Assembly (NCBI GenBank): GCA_910586665.1
Contig: CAJUIX010000017.1
Span: 3,123 to 67,122, forward strand
From: an uncultured Duncaniella sp.
Lineage (GTDB): Bacteria > Bacteroidota > Bacteroidia > Bacteroidales > Muribaculaceae
Length of the DNA stretch: 64,000 bases
Direction: 5' to 3'
In this document: positions 18,420 through 28,829 of the stretch, piece after piece
How the letters are laid out: each line of letters starts with the position of its first letter
Numbering within the stretch: position 1 is the first letter of the stretch
Notes under the pieces: generated by a model
Database searches by the model: none
The model's input: only the letters and a program-made list of their open reading frames with translations
What the model was told of the DNA's origin: nothing
Made by a program: the position numbers and the translations under genes

Positions 18420-19010
18420 ATGACTGATCAATTACCTATAGAACGCCATCCCTTCCCGCCCTTCATCCCCGAAGATGCGAAGGTGCTGGTTATGGGCACA
18501 TTCCCTCCCAAACCGCTGAGGTGGTCAATGGAATTTTATTACCCTAACAAGACCAATGATTTCTGGCGTATCATGGGCCTGGTTTTTTATGATGATGTGG
18601 CCCGTTTCCGCCTCTCCGACGGCACATTTGACGAGCAGGCCATACGCAGTTTCCTCACCGAGAAGGGGATAGCCCTCCATGATACGGGTGCGGCTGTCCG
18701 CCGGCTCAAGGACAATGCTTCCGACAAGTTTCTTGACATTGTCGAGCCGGTCGACCTCGGAGCCTTGCTTCGGGAGATGCCACATTGCCGCTTCATAGCC
18801 ACCACCGGCGAGAAGGCCGCAGGTGTCCTCGCCTCTATCACCTCCTCGCCGCTTCCCAAGATAGGAGAGTGGGTGGAGACAGTGTGGCCGGCCGACGACA
18901 GGGTGCTCGAGATTACCCGCATGCCCTCCACCTCCCGTGCCTACCCTCTTGCGGTCGAGAAGAAGGCCGAGGCCTACAGGCTCCTATTCCATAAGGCCGG
19001 GCTGCTATAG
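18420..19010 (+). CDS. Uracil-DNA glycosylase-superfamily protein
   Basis: 196 residues. The N-terminus AKVLVMGTFPPKPLRWSMEFYYPNKTNDFWRIMG is a uracil-DNA glycosylase motif 1 variant (GTFPP) followed by the FYY-N-NDFW segment of Mug-like/Bacteroidetes members. The C-terminal ITRMPSTSRAY segment occupies the place of the second active-site motif. It probably excises uracil or mismatched bases, but the exact lesion cannot be told. It is flanked by a terminator before and an independent promoter after, so it is likely monocistronic. Confidence 0.82.
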   Translation: MTDQLPIERHPFPPFIPEDAKVLVMGTFPPKPLRWSMEFYYPNKTNDFWRIMGLVFYDDVARFRLSDGTFDEQAIRSFLTEKGIALHDTGAAVRRLKDNASDKFLDIVEPVDLGALLREMPHCRFIATTGEKAAGVLASITSSPLPKIGEWVETVWPADDRVLEITRMPSTSRAYPLAVEKKAEAYRLLFHKAGLL

Positions 19011-19049
19011 TGTAGTTCTGTTGAGAATATGTAATTTTTCGGGTCAGGG

Positions 19050-19081
19050 TTTGTAAGTGACTCTTATGATTAGTAATTTTG
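19050..19081 (+). promoter_or_regulatory. Bacteroidetes promoter for the dedA gene
   Basis: TTTG (19050-19053), exactly 20 bases, TAATTTTG (19074-19081), 73 bases before the ATG. Confidence 0.75.
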
Positions 19082-19154
19082 CATGATATTATTTATCGTT
19101 CACGCAAAATTATACGGCCCGATTGTGACGGATAATTTAATTATATAATTAAAA

Positions 19155-19841
19155 ATGTTTGATTTCTTACCGCTTCTGGCGATATTTGATCCGGCCTCTA
19201 TAATGGCCGACTTCCTTGTTGCCGACCCTATGACTGTTTATCTCCTCGTGCTCGGCTTCATGATTATTGAGAGTTCTTTCATCCCTTTCCCCTCGGAGGT
19301 GATAGTCCCCCCGGCGGCATATCTCGCATGCACTAAGGGTGACGTTGATATTTTTGTAGTTATAGGCCTTGCCACCGTCGGCGCCATTATAGGTGCGCTC
19401 ATAAATTACTATCTGTCAGTATGGATAGGGCGTCCTATAGTCTATCGCTTCGCCAACAGCCGCTTCGGGCATGCCTGTCTCATCGACGAGGCCAAGGTGC
19501 GCCACGCCGAGGAGTATTTTGACAAGCACGGAGCTGTCTCCACCTTCATCGGCCGACTTATTCCGGCTGTCCGCCAACTCATTTCAATCCCTGCGGGACT
19601 TGCAAGGATGAATATAGGCAAGTTTGTCATCTTTACCGGCCTCGGAGCGCTGACGTGGAATATAGTCCTTGGTGCTTTGGGCTACTGGCTCGGCAAGATG
19701 GTGCCTCAGGACCAGCTCTATGCCAAGGTCGAGGAGTATAACGACTACCTCACCTATATAGGCATAGCCATAGGTGTGATATGTGTCGCCGTCATCCTTT
19801 GGAACGCCTTCAAACCGCGTCCCAAGACCCCCCTCGCATAA
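19155..19841 (+). CDS. DedA-family membrane protein
   Basis: 228 residues, four to five membrane segments. Family motifs are present: FIPFPSEVIVPPAAYLA with the acidic residue, FIGRLIPAVRQLISIPAGLARM (the conserved FxxR..P..R re-entrant segment) and GALTWN. DedA/VTT proteins include flippases that recycle undecaprenyl phosphate or phospholipids. First gene of a rightward group with rpe (17 bases on) and queA. Confidence 0.9.
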   Translation: MFDFLPLLAIFDPASIMADFLVADPMTVYLLVLGFMIIESSFIPFPSEVIVPPAAYLACTKGDVDIFVVIGLATVGAIIGALINYYLSVWIGRPIVYRFANSRFGHACLIDEAKVRHAEEYFDKHGAVSTFIGRLIPAVRQLISIPAGLARMNIGKFVIFTGLGALTWNIVLGALGYWLGKMVPQDQLYAKVEEYNDYLTYIGIAIGVICVAVILWNAFKPRPKTPLA

Positions 19842-19858
19842 TAACATAAACCAATCTT

Positions 19859-20512
19859 ATGATACAAGTAGCTCCCTCGCTCCTTTCGGCTGATTTCGCC
19901 CGCCTCGGCGATGCTGTCACAATGGTCAATTCAAGTGGCGCGTCTATGATTCACATTGATGTGATGGACGGTATGTTCGTGCCCAACCTGACTATAGGTT
20001 TCCCGGTCATCAAGGCTATCAGTGCCATCGCCGAGAAGCCCCTTGATGTCCACATGATGGTCATGGACCCGGGCCGTTTCGTCGACCGCGTACGCGATGC
20101 CGGCGCCGCGGTCATGAATGTCCATTGGGAGGCATGCACTCATCTCGACCGCGTGGTCCATGCTATCAAGGATGCTGGTATGCGTGCAGCCGTGACGCTT
20201 AATCCCGCAACTCCTGTAATGCTGCTGCGTGATATTATTGCCGAGCTTGACATGGTGCTCCTCATGAGTGTGAATCCCGGTTTCGGCGGTCAGCGCTTCA
20301 TCCCGAACACTCTCAGGAAGGTGCGGGAGCTGCGGACGCTCATTGCCGAGTGTGGCTCTGAGGCCGTGATTGAGATTGACGGAGGTGTCAATCTTTCGAC
20401 TGCACCCGACCTTATCGAGGCCGGAGCCGATGTGCTCGTGGCCGGTAGCTATGTATTCGGTGCCGCTGACCCCTATAAAGCCATTTCTGACCTTATCGAA
20501 CTGAGCAAATGA
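19859..20512 (+). CDS. rpe: Ribulose-phosphate 3-epimerase
   Basis: 217-residue TIM-barrel enzyme interconverting ribulose 5-phosphate and xylulose 5-phosphate. Signatures: PSLLSADFARLGD, HIDVMDGMFVPNLTIG, LDVHMMVMDPGRFV, MSVNPGFGGQRFIPNTLRKV and EIDGGVN carrying the catalytic aspartates and metal histidines. Its TGA overlaps the queA ATG (ATGA at 20509), so the two are translationally coupled. Confidence 0.96.
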   Translation: MIQVAPSLLSADFARLGDAVTMVNSSGASMIHIDVMDGMFVPNLTIGFPVIKAISAIAEKPLDVHMMVMDPGRFVDRVRDAGAAVMNVHWEACTHLDRVVHAIKDAGMRAAVTLNPATPVMLLRDIIAELDMVLLMSVNPGFGGQRFIPNTLRKVRELRTLIAECGSEAVIEIDGGVNLSTAPDLIEAGADVLVAGSYVFGAADPYKAISDLIELSK

Positions 20513-21741
20513 ACATACGCGAAATTCCTATAGAGGAGTTTGACTATAATCTTCCCGACGAGCGCATTGCCAAGCACCCGCTTGCCGAGCGCGACAAGTG
20601 CCTGCTGCTTGTTAAGGACGCCGAAGGAGGCTTGTCGACCCACGTCTTCAACGAGCTACCCTCGCTCCTGCCGGCTGACTCAATGCTCGTCTATAATAAT
20701 ACCCGTGTCATCAATGCCCGTCTCCGTTTCCGTAAGGGGGAGGAGGCCGACGGCGCACAGATTGAGATTTTCTGCCTCGAGCCTGTCGACCCGGTTGACT
20801 ATGCGAGCAGTTTTGCCTCTGACGGCTGCTGTTCGTGGACTTGCTTTGTCGGCAACTCCAAGCGCTGGCGCAATGGTTTGCTCTATATGCCGGTAACGAT
20901 TAACGGTAAGTCATTCACCCTTTCCGCTCTGCGCATTGGGAGGGCAGGTAATACGTCGATAGTCAAATTCCTTTGGAATGACTCATCTGTAACTTTCTCG
21001 GAAATCATATCTGCCGTGGGTGAGATACCGATTCCTCCATATCTCAATCGTGGCACTGAGGAGAGCGATAAGAATGACTATCAGACCGTCTTCTCCCACA
21101 TCGACGGCTCGGTGGCAGCCCCGACGGCCGGCTTGCATTTCACGCCCGAGGTACTTGACATGATTGACCGCCGCCACATCCCCCGCCGCGAGCTGACGCT
21201 CCATGTCGGTGCCGGCACTTTCCAGCCGGTCAAGTCTGACGTCATCGGGGAGCACGACATGCACAGCGAGTTTATAGCTGTCGACCGAAATCTTATAGCA
21301 GAGCTTGCCTCCACCGACCGCCGCATAATAGCAGTCGGTACCACCTCTGTGCGCACCCTTGAAAGCCTCTATCATCTTGGTTGCCGTCTCAGCCAGGGAC
21401 TCCCGGCCGACGTGCTGCCCCAGTGGTATCCCTACGAGGCCTCCCACCCGCAGCTGAGTGTCGCCGAGGCTATGGAGGCGATTCTCGCCCACCTTGATTC
21501 AAGGAAGGAGCATACATTCATAGCCTCGACACGGCTCATGATAGCCCCAGGTTACGAGTATAAGATGGTCAAAGGCATGGTGACCAACTTCCATCAGCCC
21601 TGCTCGACCCTCCTTCTCCTCGTCTCAGCTTTCCTTAGTCAGAAAAACGCCTCCCCGACCTGGTGCGACATCTACAACTACGCCCTTGCCGATTCCCGCT
21701 ACCGCTTCCTCTCCTACGGCGACGCCTGCCTGTTCCTATAA
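20509..21741 (+). CDS. queA: S-adenosylmethionine:tRNA ribosyltransferase-isomerase
   Basis: Forms epoxyqueuosine on tRNA by transferring the ribosyl part of SAM. 410 residues with the N-terminal FDYNLPDERIAKHPLAERDKC motif, SMLVYNNTRVINAR, and SVAAPTAGLHFTPEVL and THHVGAGTFQPV-type (LHVGAGTFQPVKSD) active-site segments. A block of roughly 60 residues around 100-160 is more divergent than the rest, as is common in Bacteroidetes. The last gene of the dedA-rpe-queA run; the REP/transposase locus follows. Confidence 0.95.
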   Translation: MNIREIPIEEFDYNLPDERIAKHPLAERDKCLLLVKDAEGGLSTHVFNELPSLLPADSMLVYNNTRVINARLRFRKGEEADGAQIEIFCLEPVDPVDYASSFASDGCCSWTCFVGNSKRWRNGLLYMPVTINGKSFTLSALRIGRAGNTSIVKFLWNDSSVTFSEIISAVGEIPIPPYLNRGTEESDKNDYQTVFSHIDGSVAAPTAGLHFTPEVLDMIDRRHIPRRELTLHVGAGTFQPVKSDVIGEHDMHSEFIAVDRNLIAELASTDRRIIAVGTTSVRTLESLYHLGCRLSQGLPADVLPQWYPYEASHPQLSVAEAMEAILAHLDSRKEHTFIASTRLMIAPGYEYKMVKGMVTNFHQPCSTLLLLVSAFLSQKNASPTWCDIYNYALADSRYRFLSYGDACLFL

Positions 21742-21763
21742 CTACAATGGATATAGGATATGG

Positions 21764-21790
21764 TAGGGACGCTTTTAAAAGCGTCCACAT
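21764..21790. repeat. REP unit, left flank of the RAYT gene
   Basis: TAGGG plus the perfect 20-base palindrome GGACGCTTTTAAAAGCGTCC (21767-21786), then ACAT. It is the inverted partner of the unit at 22447-22473. Confidence 0.9.
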
Positions 21791-21866
21791 CGCCAAAAGT
21801 ATTTGATACTCACTATGGTAGAACCATTCTGCCCTCCAATGTTATCACATAATTTTATCTCTCCTC

Positions 21867-22419
21867 ATGGCAGCTCCTACATCTTTATATCCCCACCGTC
21901 ATGCTTTCCGCGCGCGGTGGCATGACTATGATTCAGGCGTATATTTTATAACTATATGCGTAAAGAATCACAGACAGTTTTTTTGTTCAATCAAAGAGGG
22001 TAAGATGTTAAAATACACACTTGGAAATATTGCCGAGCAGCAAATTGTAGAGTTGCCGGCTCATTTCCCTTGGCTTGAAATTTGGAATTATGTTGTTATG
22101 CCAAATCATATTCATGTAGTTTTATACATTGCACCTACAAGTGAAATCAATCTTAATTCCAATTCTAAGGGATGTCTGAAGGAGCCGAAGCATGGTGGTG
22201 AAAGTAGGCCGTGGCATTATAATGCTAAGCTGTCTGTCGTTGTGCGTAGTTTAAAGGGTGGCGTGGACTCGTCATGCGAACAGGCTTGGAATCAAATTTG
22301 AATGGCAGCAACGTTATCATGACCATATTATTCGCACACAGGATTCATACTTTCTTATTATGAATTACATTGACAACAATGTTCAAAACTGGCACAGTGA
22401 CAGATTTAATGTTGGCTAA
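21867..22419 (+). pseudogene. REP-associated tyrosine transposase (RAYT, Y1 family), frameshifted
   Basis: Y1/IS200-like single-strand transposase that acts on REP palindromes. N-terminus HRHAFRARWHDYDSGVYFITICVKNHRQFF and the HUH metal motif in VMPNHIHVVL are typical. The frame starting at ATG 21867 ends at TGA 22299-22301 after a mismatching tail. From about 22273 the +1 frame encodes the expected continuation (HANRLGIKFEWQQRYHDHIIR) and runs to TAA 22417-22419, including NYIDNN, where the catalytic tyrosine is expected. One extra base near 22250-22272 explains the break. Either the gene is dead or it uses a +1 shift; no classic slip site is visible. Inverted REP units flank it. Confidence 0.88.
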
Positions 22420-22446
22420 TTGTAATTTACTTTAGATAATAGCCTG

Positions 22447-22473
22447 ATGTGGATGCTTTTAAAAGCGTCCCTA
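22447..22473. repeat. REP unit, right flank of the RAYT gene
   Basis: Reverse complement of the left unit with a single base difference in the arm: GGATGCTTTTAAAAGCGTCC followed by CTA. Together the two bracket the transposase as terminal inverted repeats of about 27 bases. Confidence 0.9.
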
Positions 22474-22503
22474 CGCAGTGCTTTTGTATTTGCAGTTGTG
22501 TGA

Positions 22504-23556
22504 TTACCTGTATTCCGTATTTAATGTGTACAACGGTGTTGGGTCGAAGCGGGGGAGGGCAATGAGGTGGAGCTGGGGCGGAGTGGTCTCGTCGGCCAGG
22601 TCGACGCTGCCGTTGCCGAAGCGCGACACTCCTACATCGGCGAGAGCACGTTCTACGGATTCGAGGGCCTTGGCAGGCGTATTGTTGTCATGCGACAGGT
22701 GGCAGAGGAAGACGCCGCGCAGAGTCGGAGTATAGATCTTCGATAGAAAATCGGCTGTCATGCAGTTGTCAAGATGCCCGTTGGAGGCCTCGATGCGTGC
22801 TTTGAGATACTCCGGGTAGCGACCCTCGTGGAGCATCTGCCGGTCATAGTTGGCCTCGATGACAATGTGGGTGGCGAGGCGCATATAATAGTCTACCCGG
22901 TCGCTGATGCAGCCGAGGTCGGTCGCCACGGCGAGGCGGACATGGCCGTGCTCGATGAAGTAGCCGGCATTGTCGGCGCCGTCGTGCATCACCTCGAAGG
23001 CCGTAAGCTCGAAATTGCCGATTTTGAACGGGAACTCCTTGTAGATAGGGGCGTGGTAATCCTTGATTCGGCGCGATATGTTGTGGCGGCGGAGGATTCC
23101 GTTAAGGGTCTTGGGGGTACAGTAGACGCGCAGGTGCTTGTAACGTCGTAGGAGGCCGTATACATCACGGATATGGTCGCCGTGGTCGTGGGTAAGACAG
23201 ATACCGCTTACGCGCTCCATAGAGATGCCGTTGCGGCGCAGTCCTTCGACCACCTTTGCCACCTCCACACCCGCGTCGATGAGGAAACCACCCGTGCGGT
23301 CGCCGATATACGAGCAGTTGCCTGAACTTCCGCTGCCGAAACTCATGAAAAAGACTTTGTCGGAGGCCTCCATAGGCGGCAGTTCGTCAATGACTCCTTG
23401 ACGGGGCTTCTCCCGCTTCACTTCACGCGCTATGGCCTCCATCTCCTTGTCGGGGATGATGTGGAAGTCGCTCTCGGTGCCTTCCTGGAAGTCATCGAGG
23501 TGGTCAAAAAGACCCGGCATGAAGCGGTGTGTTATGGGTTTCAGGTTTTTAGCCAA
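22504..23556 (-). CDS. MBL-fold metallohydrolase, YycJ/WalJ-like
   Basis: 350 residues: an N-terminal extension of about 65 residues, then a metallo-beta-lactamase domain with SFGSGSSGNCSYIG, the THDHGDH metal site, and the SHDNNTP C-terminal motif of the YycJ subfamily. YycJ proteins are proposed exonucleases in mismatch repair or DNA/cell-wall coordination; role here unproven. It ends a leftward group after the cvpA-sufB-methylase genes. Confidence 0.86.
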   Translation of the reverse strand: MAKNLKPITHRFMPGLFDHLDDFQEGTESDFHIIPDKEMEAIAREVKREKPRQGVIDELPPMEASDKVFFMSFGSGSSGNCSYIGDRTGGFLIDAGVEVAKVVEGLRRNGISMERVSGICLTHDHGDHIRDVYGLLRRYKHLRVYCTPKTLNGILRRHNISRRIKDYHAPIYKEFPFKIGNFELTAFEVMHDGADNAGYFIEHGHVRLAVATDLGCISDRVDYYMRLATHIVIEANYDRQMLHEGRYPEYLKARIEASNGHLDNCMTADFLSKIYTPTLRGVFLCHLSHDNNTPAKALESVERALADVGVSRFGNGSVDLADETTPPQLHLIALPRFDPTPLYTLNTEYR

Positions 23557-23621
23557 GATTGTGATAAGTGATTAAGGGTGGTTAGAGAGATTGGAAGCGG
23601 GATATATGGATTAGGGCTGTC

Positions 23622-24346
23622 TCAGTAGTTGAGCAGGAAGATCGTCGGAGTCTTGTCATAGTCATATTTCCGTCCGGCCCATTTGGAAAGGGGGAGGGTG
23701 ACTATGCTCTGCCGCTGGCCCGTGAGATCGGAGGCCACGCAGAGGCGTAGGGAGGGTGGAAGGGTCGATGCAAGCTCGGCAATGAGCCTGTTGTTGCGAT
23801 AAGGGGTCTCGATGAATATCTGTGTCTGCGATTCCTGCCTTATGCGTCGCTCGAGTTCGCGCAGACGGAGCGCGCGGGCCTTTGCCTCGTGAGGAAGATA
23901 GCCGATGAAGGCGAAACTCTGGCCGTTGAAGCCCGAGCCCATGAGCGAGAGCAGTATGCTCGACGGCCCGACAAGCGGGATCACTTCAAGCCCCTTTTCC
24001 TGGGCTATGGCCACGAGGTCGGCTCCAGGGTCGGCTATAGCCGGACAGCCGGCTTCTGAAATCACTCCGACAGGCTCCCCTGCAAGCAGCGGTGCAAGCA
24101 TAGGCGGAATTTCCTCGGGACGCGTGTGCTCGTCGAGCACGGTAAATTCCAGCGAGTCAATGTCTATGTCGCGGTCGCAGCGCTTGAGGAAGCGGCGCAC
24201 GGTGCGGACATTCTCAACGACATAGTGCTTTATGGCGCGGACAACCCGGAGGTTGCCTGCGGGGAGGACGTCGCCGACAGGAGCGTCGCTCATTGTCGAC
24301 GGTATCAGGTAGAGGGCCGGGCGGATATGTGGGGTTTCAAGCTCTG

Positions 24347-24350
<4 letters not shown>
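23622..24350 (-). CDS. Tetrapyrrole-methylase-fold SAM methyltransferase, RsmI-like
   Basis: 242 residues. [41 protein letters not shown] and [29 protein letters not shown] are the RsmI/TP-methylase signatures. Canonical RsmI makes 2'-O-methyl-C1402 in 16S rRNA, but this shorter form is a Bacteroidetes paralogue group whose target is not defined. Its ATG overlaps the sufB stop by 4 bases, so translation is coupled. Confidence 0.85.
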
Positions 24351-25825
<1,475 letters not shown>

Positions 25826-25829
25826 TTGC

Positions 25830-26402
25830 TTATGAATAAGAGACTGTTTTGACCGGGGTCGACGAAATTTTGACCGGGGTCGGGGAGGGGAGGGTGTCGC
25901 GCTCGACCGGGTGGAGAGTGTTGAGCACCCACGGGGCGAAGCCTATCACCAACTCGATGGCCCGTCCACCTGCGAGGCGTGACTTCGACAATAGTGTCGT
26001 GCCCGGGAAGACCGCGATGTAGAGGTTGAGCAGCAGGCTGACGAGTAGGGCATACTTTGCTACCGAGAAAGCGGCTCCGGCTATGTGGTCGATAGGTCCG
26101 AGGAGCACAGCGTGGCTAACCGTGTGGAGCATCCTGGCTATGAGTATCACCGAGTAGTAGGTGACGAGGTATATCGCGCAGTTCACGAGTATTGAGAAAC
26201 TGTAGCGCGGCAGGGGATTGGCCTGCCAGTCATAGTTACTCCCCACGATAATCTCCTCAATCACGCCGCCAAACATCCGGCATGCAATAATTGCAATAAC
26301 TATGGCGGCCACAGAGCCTAACTGTGTGATGATTCCCTTTCGGAAACCGAGCCATGCCGAAACTATGAAAATCAATAGTAAGATAATGTCAATTACTGCC
26401 AT
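25830..26402 (-). CDS. CvpA-family membrane protein
   Basis: 190 residues; four membrane helices with the N-terminal signature [27 protein letters not shown] of CvpA (colicin V production) proteins. The C-terminal 30 residues are a Pro/Thr/Ser/Val-rich cytoplasmic tail. First gene of the leftward cvpA-sufB-methylase-MBL group. CvpA proteins have been linked to envelope stress and bile tolerance, but the mechanism is not known. Confidence 0.85.
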   Translation of the reverse strand: MAVIDIILLLIFIVSAWLGFRKGIITQLGSVAAIVIAIIACRMFGGVIEEIIVGSNYDWQANPLPRYSFSILVNCAIYLVTYYSVILIARMLHTVSHAVLLGPIDHIAGAAFSVAKYALLVSLLLNLYIAVFPGTTLLSKSRLAGGRAIELVIGFAPWVLNTLHPVERDTLPSPTPVKISSTPVKTVSYS

Positions 26403-26430
26403 GAGATGCGCGCGTGAATATATTCGATTG

Positions 26431-26438
26431 CAAATTTA
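26431..26438 (-). promoter_or_regulatory. -7 box for the cvpA-sufB group
   Basis: TAAATTTG on the minus strand, 29 bases before the cvpA ATG; no clear -33 element. Confidence 0.45.
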
Positions 26439-26598
26439 ACAAATTTCTCCCGAAATCAGTTGAAAACAATATATAAAAATCCCTATAGGGTCTCACGTCA
26501 ACTATATCCATAGTCGGTTAGAAGGTGTAAATCCGGCTTCTCAACCTGTGAAATATTCCTCTCTCGTGCGTTATAATAAATAAAGTATAGACAGCAAT

Positions 26599-27090
26599 AT
26601 GAAACTTTTCGACAGGATATTCGGGTCGGTGCGTCAGGCGGCGTCCCGCACGGCGGAGGGAGTCTCTGACCGCTCAAAAGAGGTGGCCGAGGCTGCCAGG
26701 CGCAAGTTTGAGGAACTGCCCGGGGCACTTGACAGCTTCGGTAAGCACTTTAGCGAGTCGGCTATGTGGAAAAAGATAGGCACTGTTGCCACGAAGGCCG
26801 GGAAAAACGTGGTCTACATGGCTCTGACGCTCTTCTATGGTCTTGAAAAAGCCTCTCTCAAGGACAAAGCGCTGATTGTCGGTGCTCTCGGCTATTTCAT
26901 CTTTCCAGCCGACCTTATACCCGATTTCATACCCTTGGGCTTTGCCGACGACATGGGAGCGCTGATGGCTGTCTATGGAATCGTAAAGAATTCTATAGGG
27001 CCGGAAGCCCACGAGCGTGCGCGCCGCAAACTCTCCCAATGGTTTGAGAATCCTGATATTGACCCTTCGGTACTCCCCTCCGACAAATAA
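26599..27090 (+). CDS. YkvA-like DUF1232 protein
   Basis: 163 residues. The first 50 are amphipathic and charged (SRTAEGVSDRSKEVAEAARRKFEELPG). The DUF1232 core is ALGYFIFPADLIPDFIPLGFADDMGALMAVYGIV, with the PxDLIPDxIP motif and a membrane-inserting helical pair. The function of the family is not known. It is divergent from cvpA. Confidence 0.82.
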   Translation: MKLFDRIFGSVRQAASRTAEGVSDRSKEVAEAARRKFEELPGALDSFGKHFSESAMWKKIGTVATKAGKNVVYMALTLFYGLEKASLKDKALIVGALGYFIFPADLIPDFIPLGFADDMGALMAVYGIVKNSIGPEAHERARRKLSQWFENPDIDPSVLPSDK

Positions 27091-27339
27091 GTGGCATTGG
27101 TGTCCGAGAGGGTGTCAAATGTTAAAATTGTTGTTGCCACACGGGGGAAATGAACAAATAAAAATGTATTAATGTTATAAAATCAAAACGCTTCAAAACG
27201 CTTCACTGAGGCTCGGCAGCGGGGCAAGAGTGCCACCATTAAGAACCTGGCCGGGCGGATGTGATAAACCCTAAAACTATTTAAAGAATTAAAAGAGTTT
27301 ACTAAAAAATCGTGTTTCATTTTTAAATTTATGAGAGAA

Positions 27340-28557
27340 ATGAAAAGAAATTTGTTAATCGTTGCGGCTTTGGGCGGCATGCTCTGGAGCGCAAGTGACG
27401 CAAAGGCCCAGGAGACAGTCGAAGGCATCGTTGTCGAGGAGACACCGGTCCTCGTCCAGGAAGTCGACTGCAAGGACTACTACACACCTGGTTCATGGAA
27501 AAACAACTGGTTCCTCCAGATTGGCGCCGGTATTCGCTCTCCCTTCATGGAGAACTTCCGCACTGACGGACGTGACAACAGCCGCCACCTCACAGCTATC
27601 TACAATCTCGGCGTAGGTCGCTGGATCTCTCCCTACTTAGGTTTCCGCTTCTCGGCCTACTATGGTTCGATGCACTGGAACAGCGGCGTGACTGCCTCTG
27701 CCCGTGTCGCCAACCTCAACGTTGACTTCATGTGGGATATGTTTAACTCAATCGGGGGCTACAATCCCAAGCGCGTCTTCTCAATGGTGCCTTACATCGG
27801 ACTCGGCGGCTCATTCATCTACCGCTATCGTCCCGAGCTGGGCAATATCCAGGACCGCGACGGTTCCGGCGTGAAGAGCAACCAGTGGGTACTCCCCGTT
27901 TCAGCAGGTCTGCAGCTCCGCTTCCGTCTGAGCGACTATGTTGACTTCTTCGCTGAGGGTCGTGCACAGTTCTACGGTGACAACTTCAACAATGAGGCCT
28001 ACGGACGTCCTATCGACATCGACATCTCCGCTATCGGCGGCTTTGCCTTCCACTTCACCGGTTCGAAGTTCCAGCGTTACAACCCCTGTGACTACACCGA
28101 CTACATCAACAACGCCAACAATCAGATCAACGACCTCCGTGCAGCTCTCGCCACTACTTCCGCAGCTCTTGCAGCAGCCGAGGCCCAGCTCCCCTGCCCC
28201 GAAGTCAAGGAATCTGTCACTGTTACCTCTACAACTATTCTCCCGACCGTCCGCTTCAAGATTAATTCGGCCTACGTCAGCTCAGAGGAAATGGTCAACG
28301 TCTACAACGTGGCTGAGTACATGAAGGCTAATCCTGATGCAACTATCGTGGTTCGCGGCTATGCCGATGAAGATACCGGCACTTCCGAGTACAACATGAA
28401 GCTTTCAGAGCGCCGCGCCCAGGCCGTCGCTGACATCCTCACCGGCGACTACGGCATCAACGCCAACCGTCTCGTCCTCGAAGCTGCAGGCAGCAACACC
28501 CAGGTTTACGAGACCAACGACTGGAACCGCATCGTAATCTTCGCTATCCCCGAATAA
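27340..28557 (+). CDS. OmpA-family outer-membrane protein
   Basis: 405 residues from ATG 27340 (MKRNLLIVAALGGMLWSASDAKAQ is a signal peptide; ATG 27331 adds three residues). An eight-stranded-type barrel region (about 60-245) is followed by an Asn/Ala-rich linker (NNANNQINDLRAALATTSAALAAAEAQ), then an OmpA C-terminal peptidoglycan-binding domain with TTILPTVRFKINSAYVSSEEMVNVYNVAEYM and GYADEDTG...NMKLSERRAQAV. It tethers the outer membrane to peptidoglycan. A terminator follows at 28728. Confidence 0.9.
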   Translation: MKRNLLIVAALGGMLWSASDAKAQETVEGIVVEETPVLVQEVDCKDYYTPGSWKNNWFLQIGAGIRSPFMENFRTDGRDNSRHLTAIYNLGVGRWISPYLGFRFSAYYGSMHWNSGVTASARVANLNVDFMWDMFNSIGGYNPKRVFSMVPYIGLGGSFIYRYRPELGNIQDRDGSGVKSNQWVLPVSAGLQLRFRLSDYVDFFAEGRAQFYGDNFNNEAYGRPIDIDISAIGGFAFHFTGSKFQRYNPCDYTDYINNANNQINDLRAALATTSAALAAAEAQLPCPEVKESVTVTSTTILPTVRFKINSAYVSSEEMVNVYNVAEYMKANPDATIVVRGYADEDTGTSEYNMKLSERRAQAVADILTGDYGINANRLVLEAAGSNTQVYETNDWNRIVIFAIPE

Positions 28558-28727
28558 CAGACACCCCGTATTGTTTACTCTCGCAGGCCGGACACAGACC
28601 CCAAGGCAGCAGAGGCTCGCCGCTGAGTGGCGAAGAGTCGTCCACCGCTCCGGCTGCGGAGAGTGACAAGGAAGCAATATAAAGAAAAATCGAGTTTTTT
28701 CTGTTCAAAACAATAATTGACGTTTGT

Positions 28728-28771
28728 GACCCGAAGTGATACAGTAATGTATACACTCCGGGTCGCTTTCA
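28728..28771 (+). terminator. Terminator downstream of the OmpA-family gene
   Basis: Stem GACCCGAAGTGATACA with TGTATACACTCCGGGTC (one bulge, one wobble), then a T-rich tail GCTTTCATTTTT. It overlaps the start of the tsaD promoter region. Confidence 0.75.
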
Positions 28772-28795
28772 TTTTTCAGTGTCAGCGGAATTTGT

Positions 28796-28803
28796 TACTT
28801 TTG
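28796..28803 (+). promoter_or_regulatory. -7 box for tsaD
   Basis: TACTTTTG, 26 bases before the tsaD ATG; T-rich sequence at the -33 position without an exact TTTG. Confidence 0.5.
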
Positions 28804-28829
28804 TGCTTATAATTGAACTGATATAAGTT

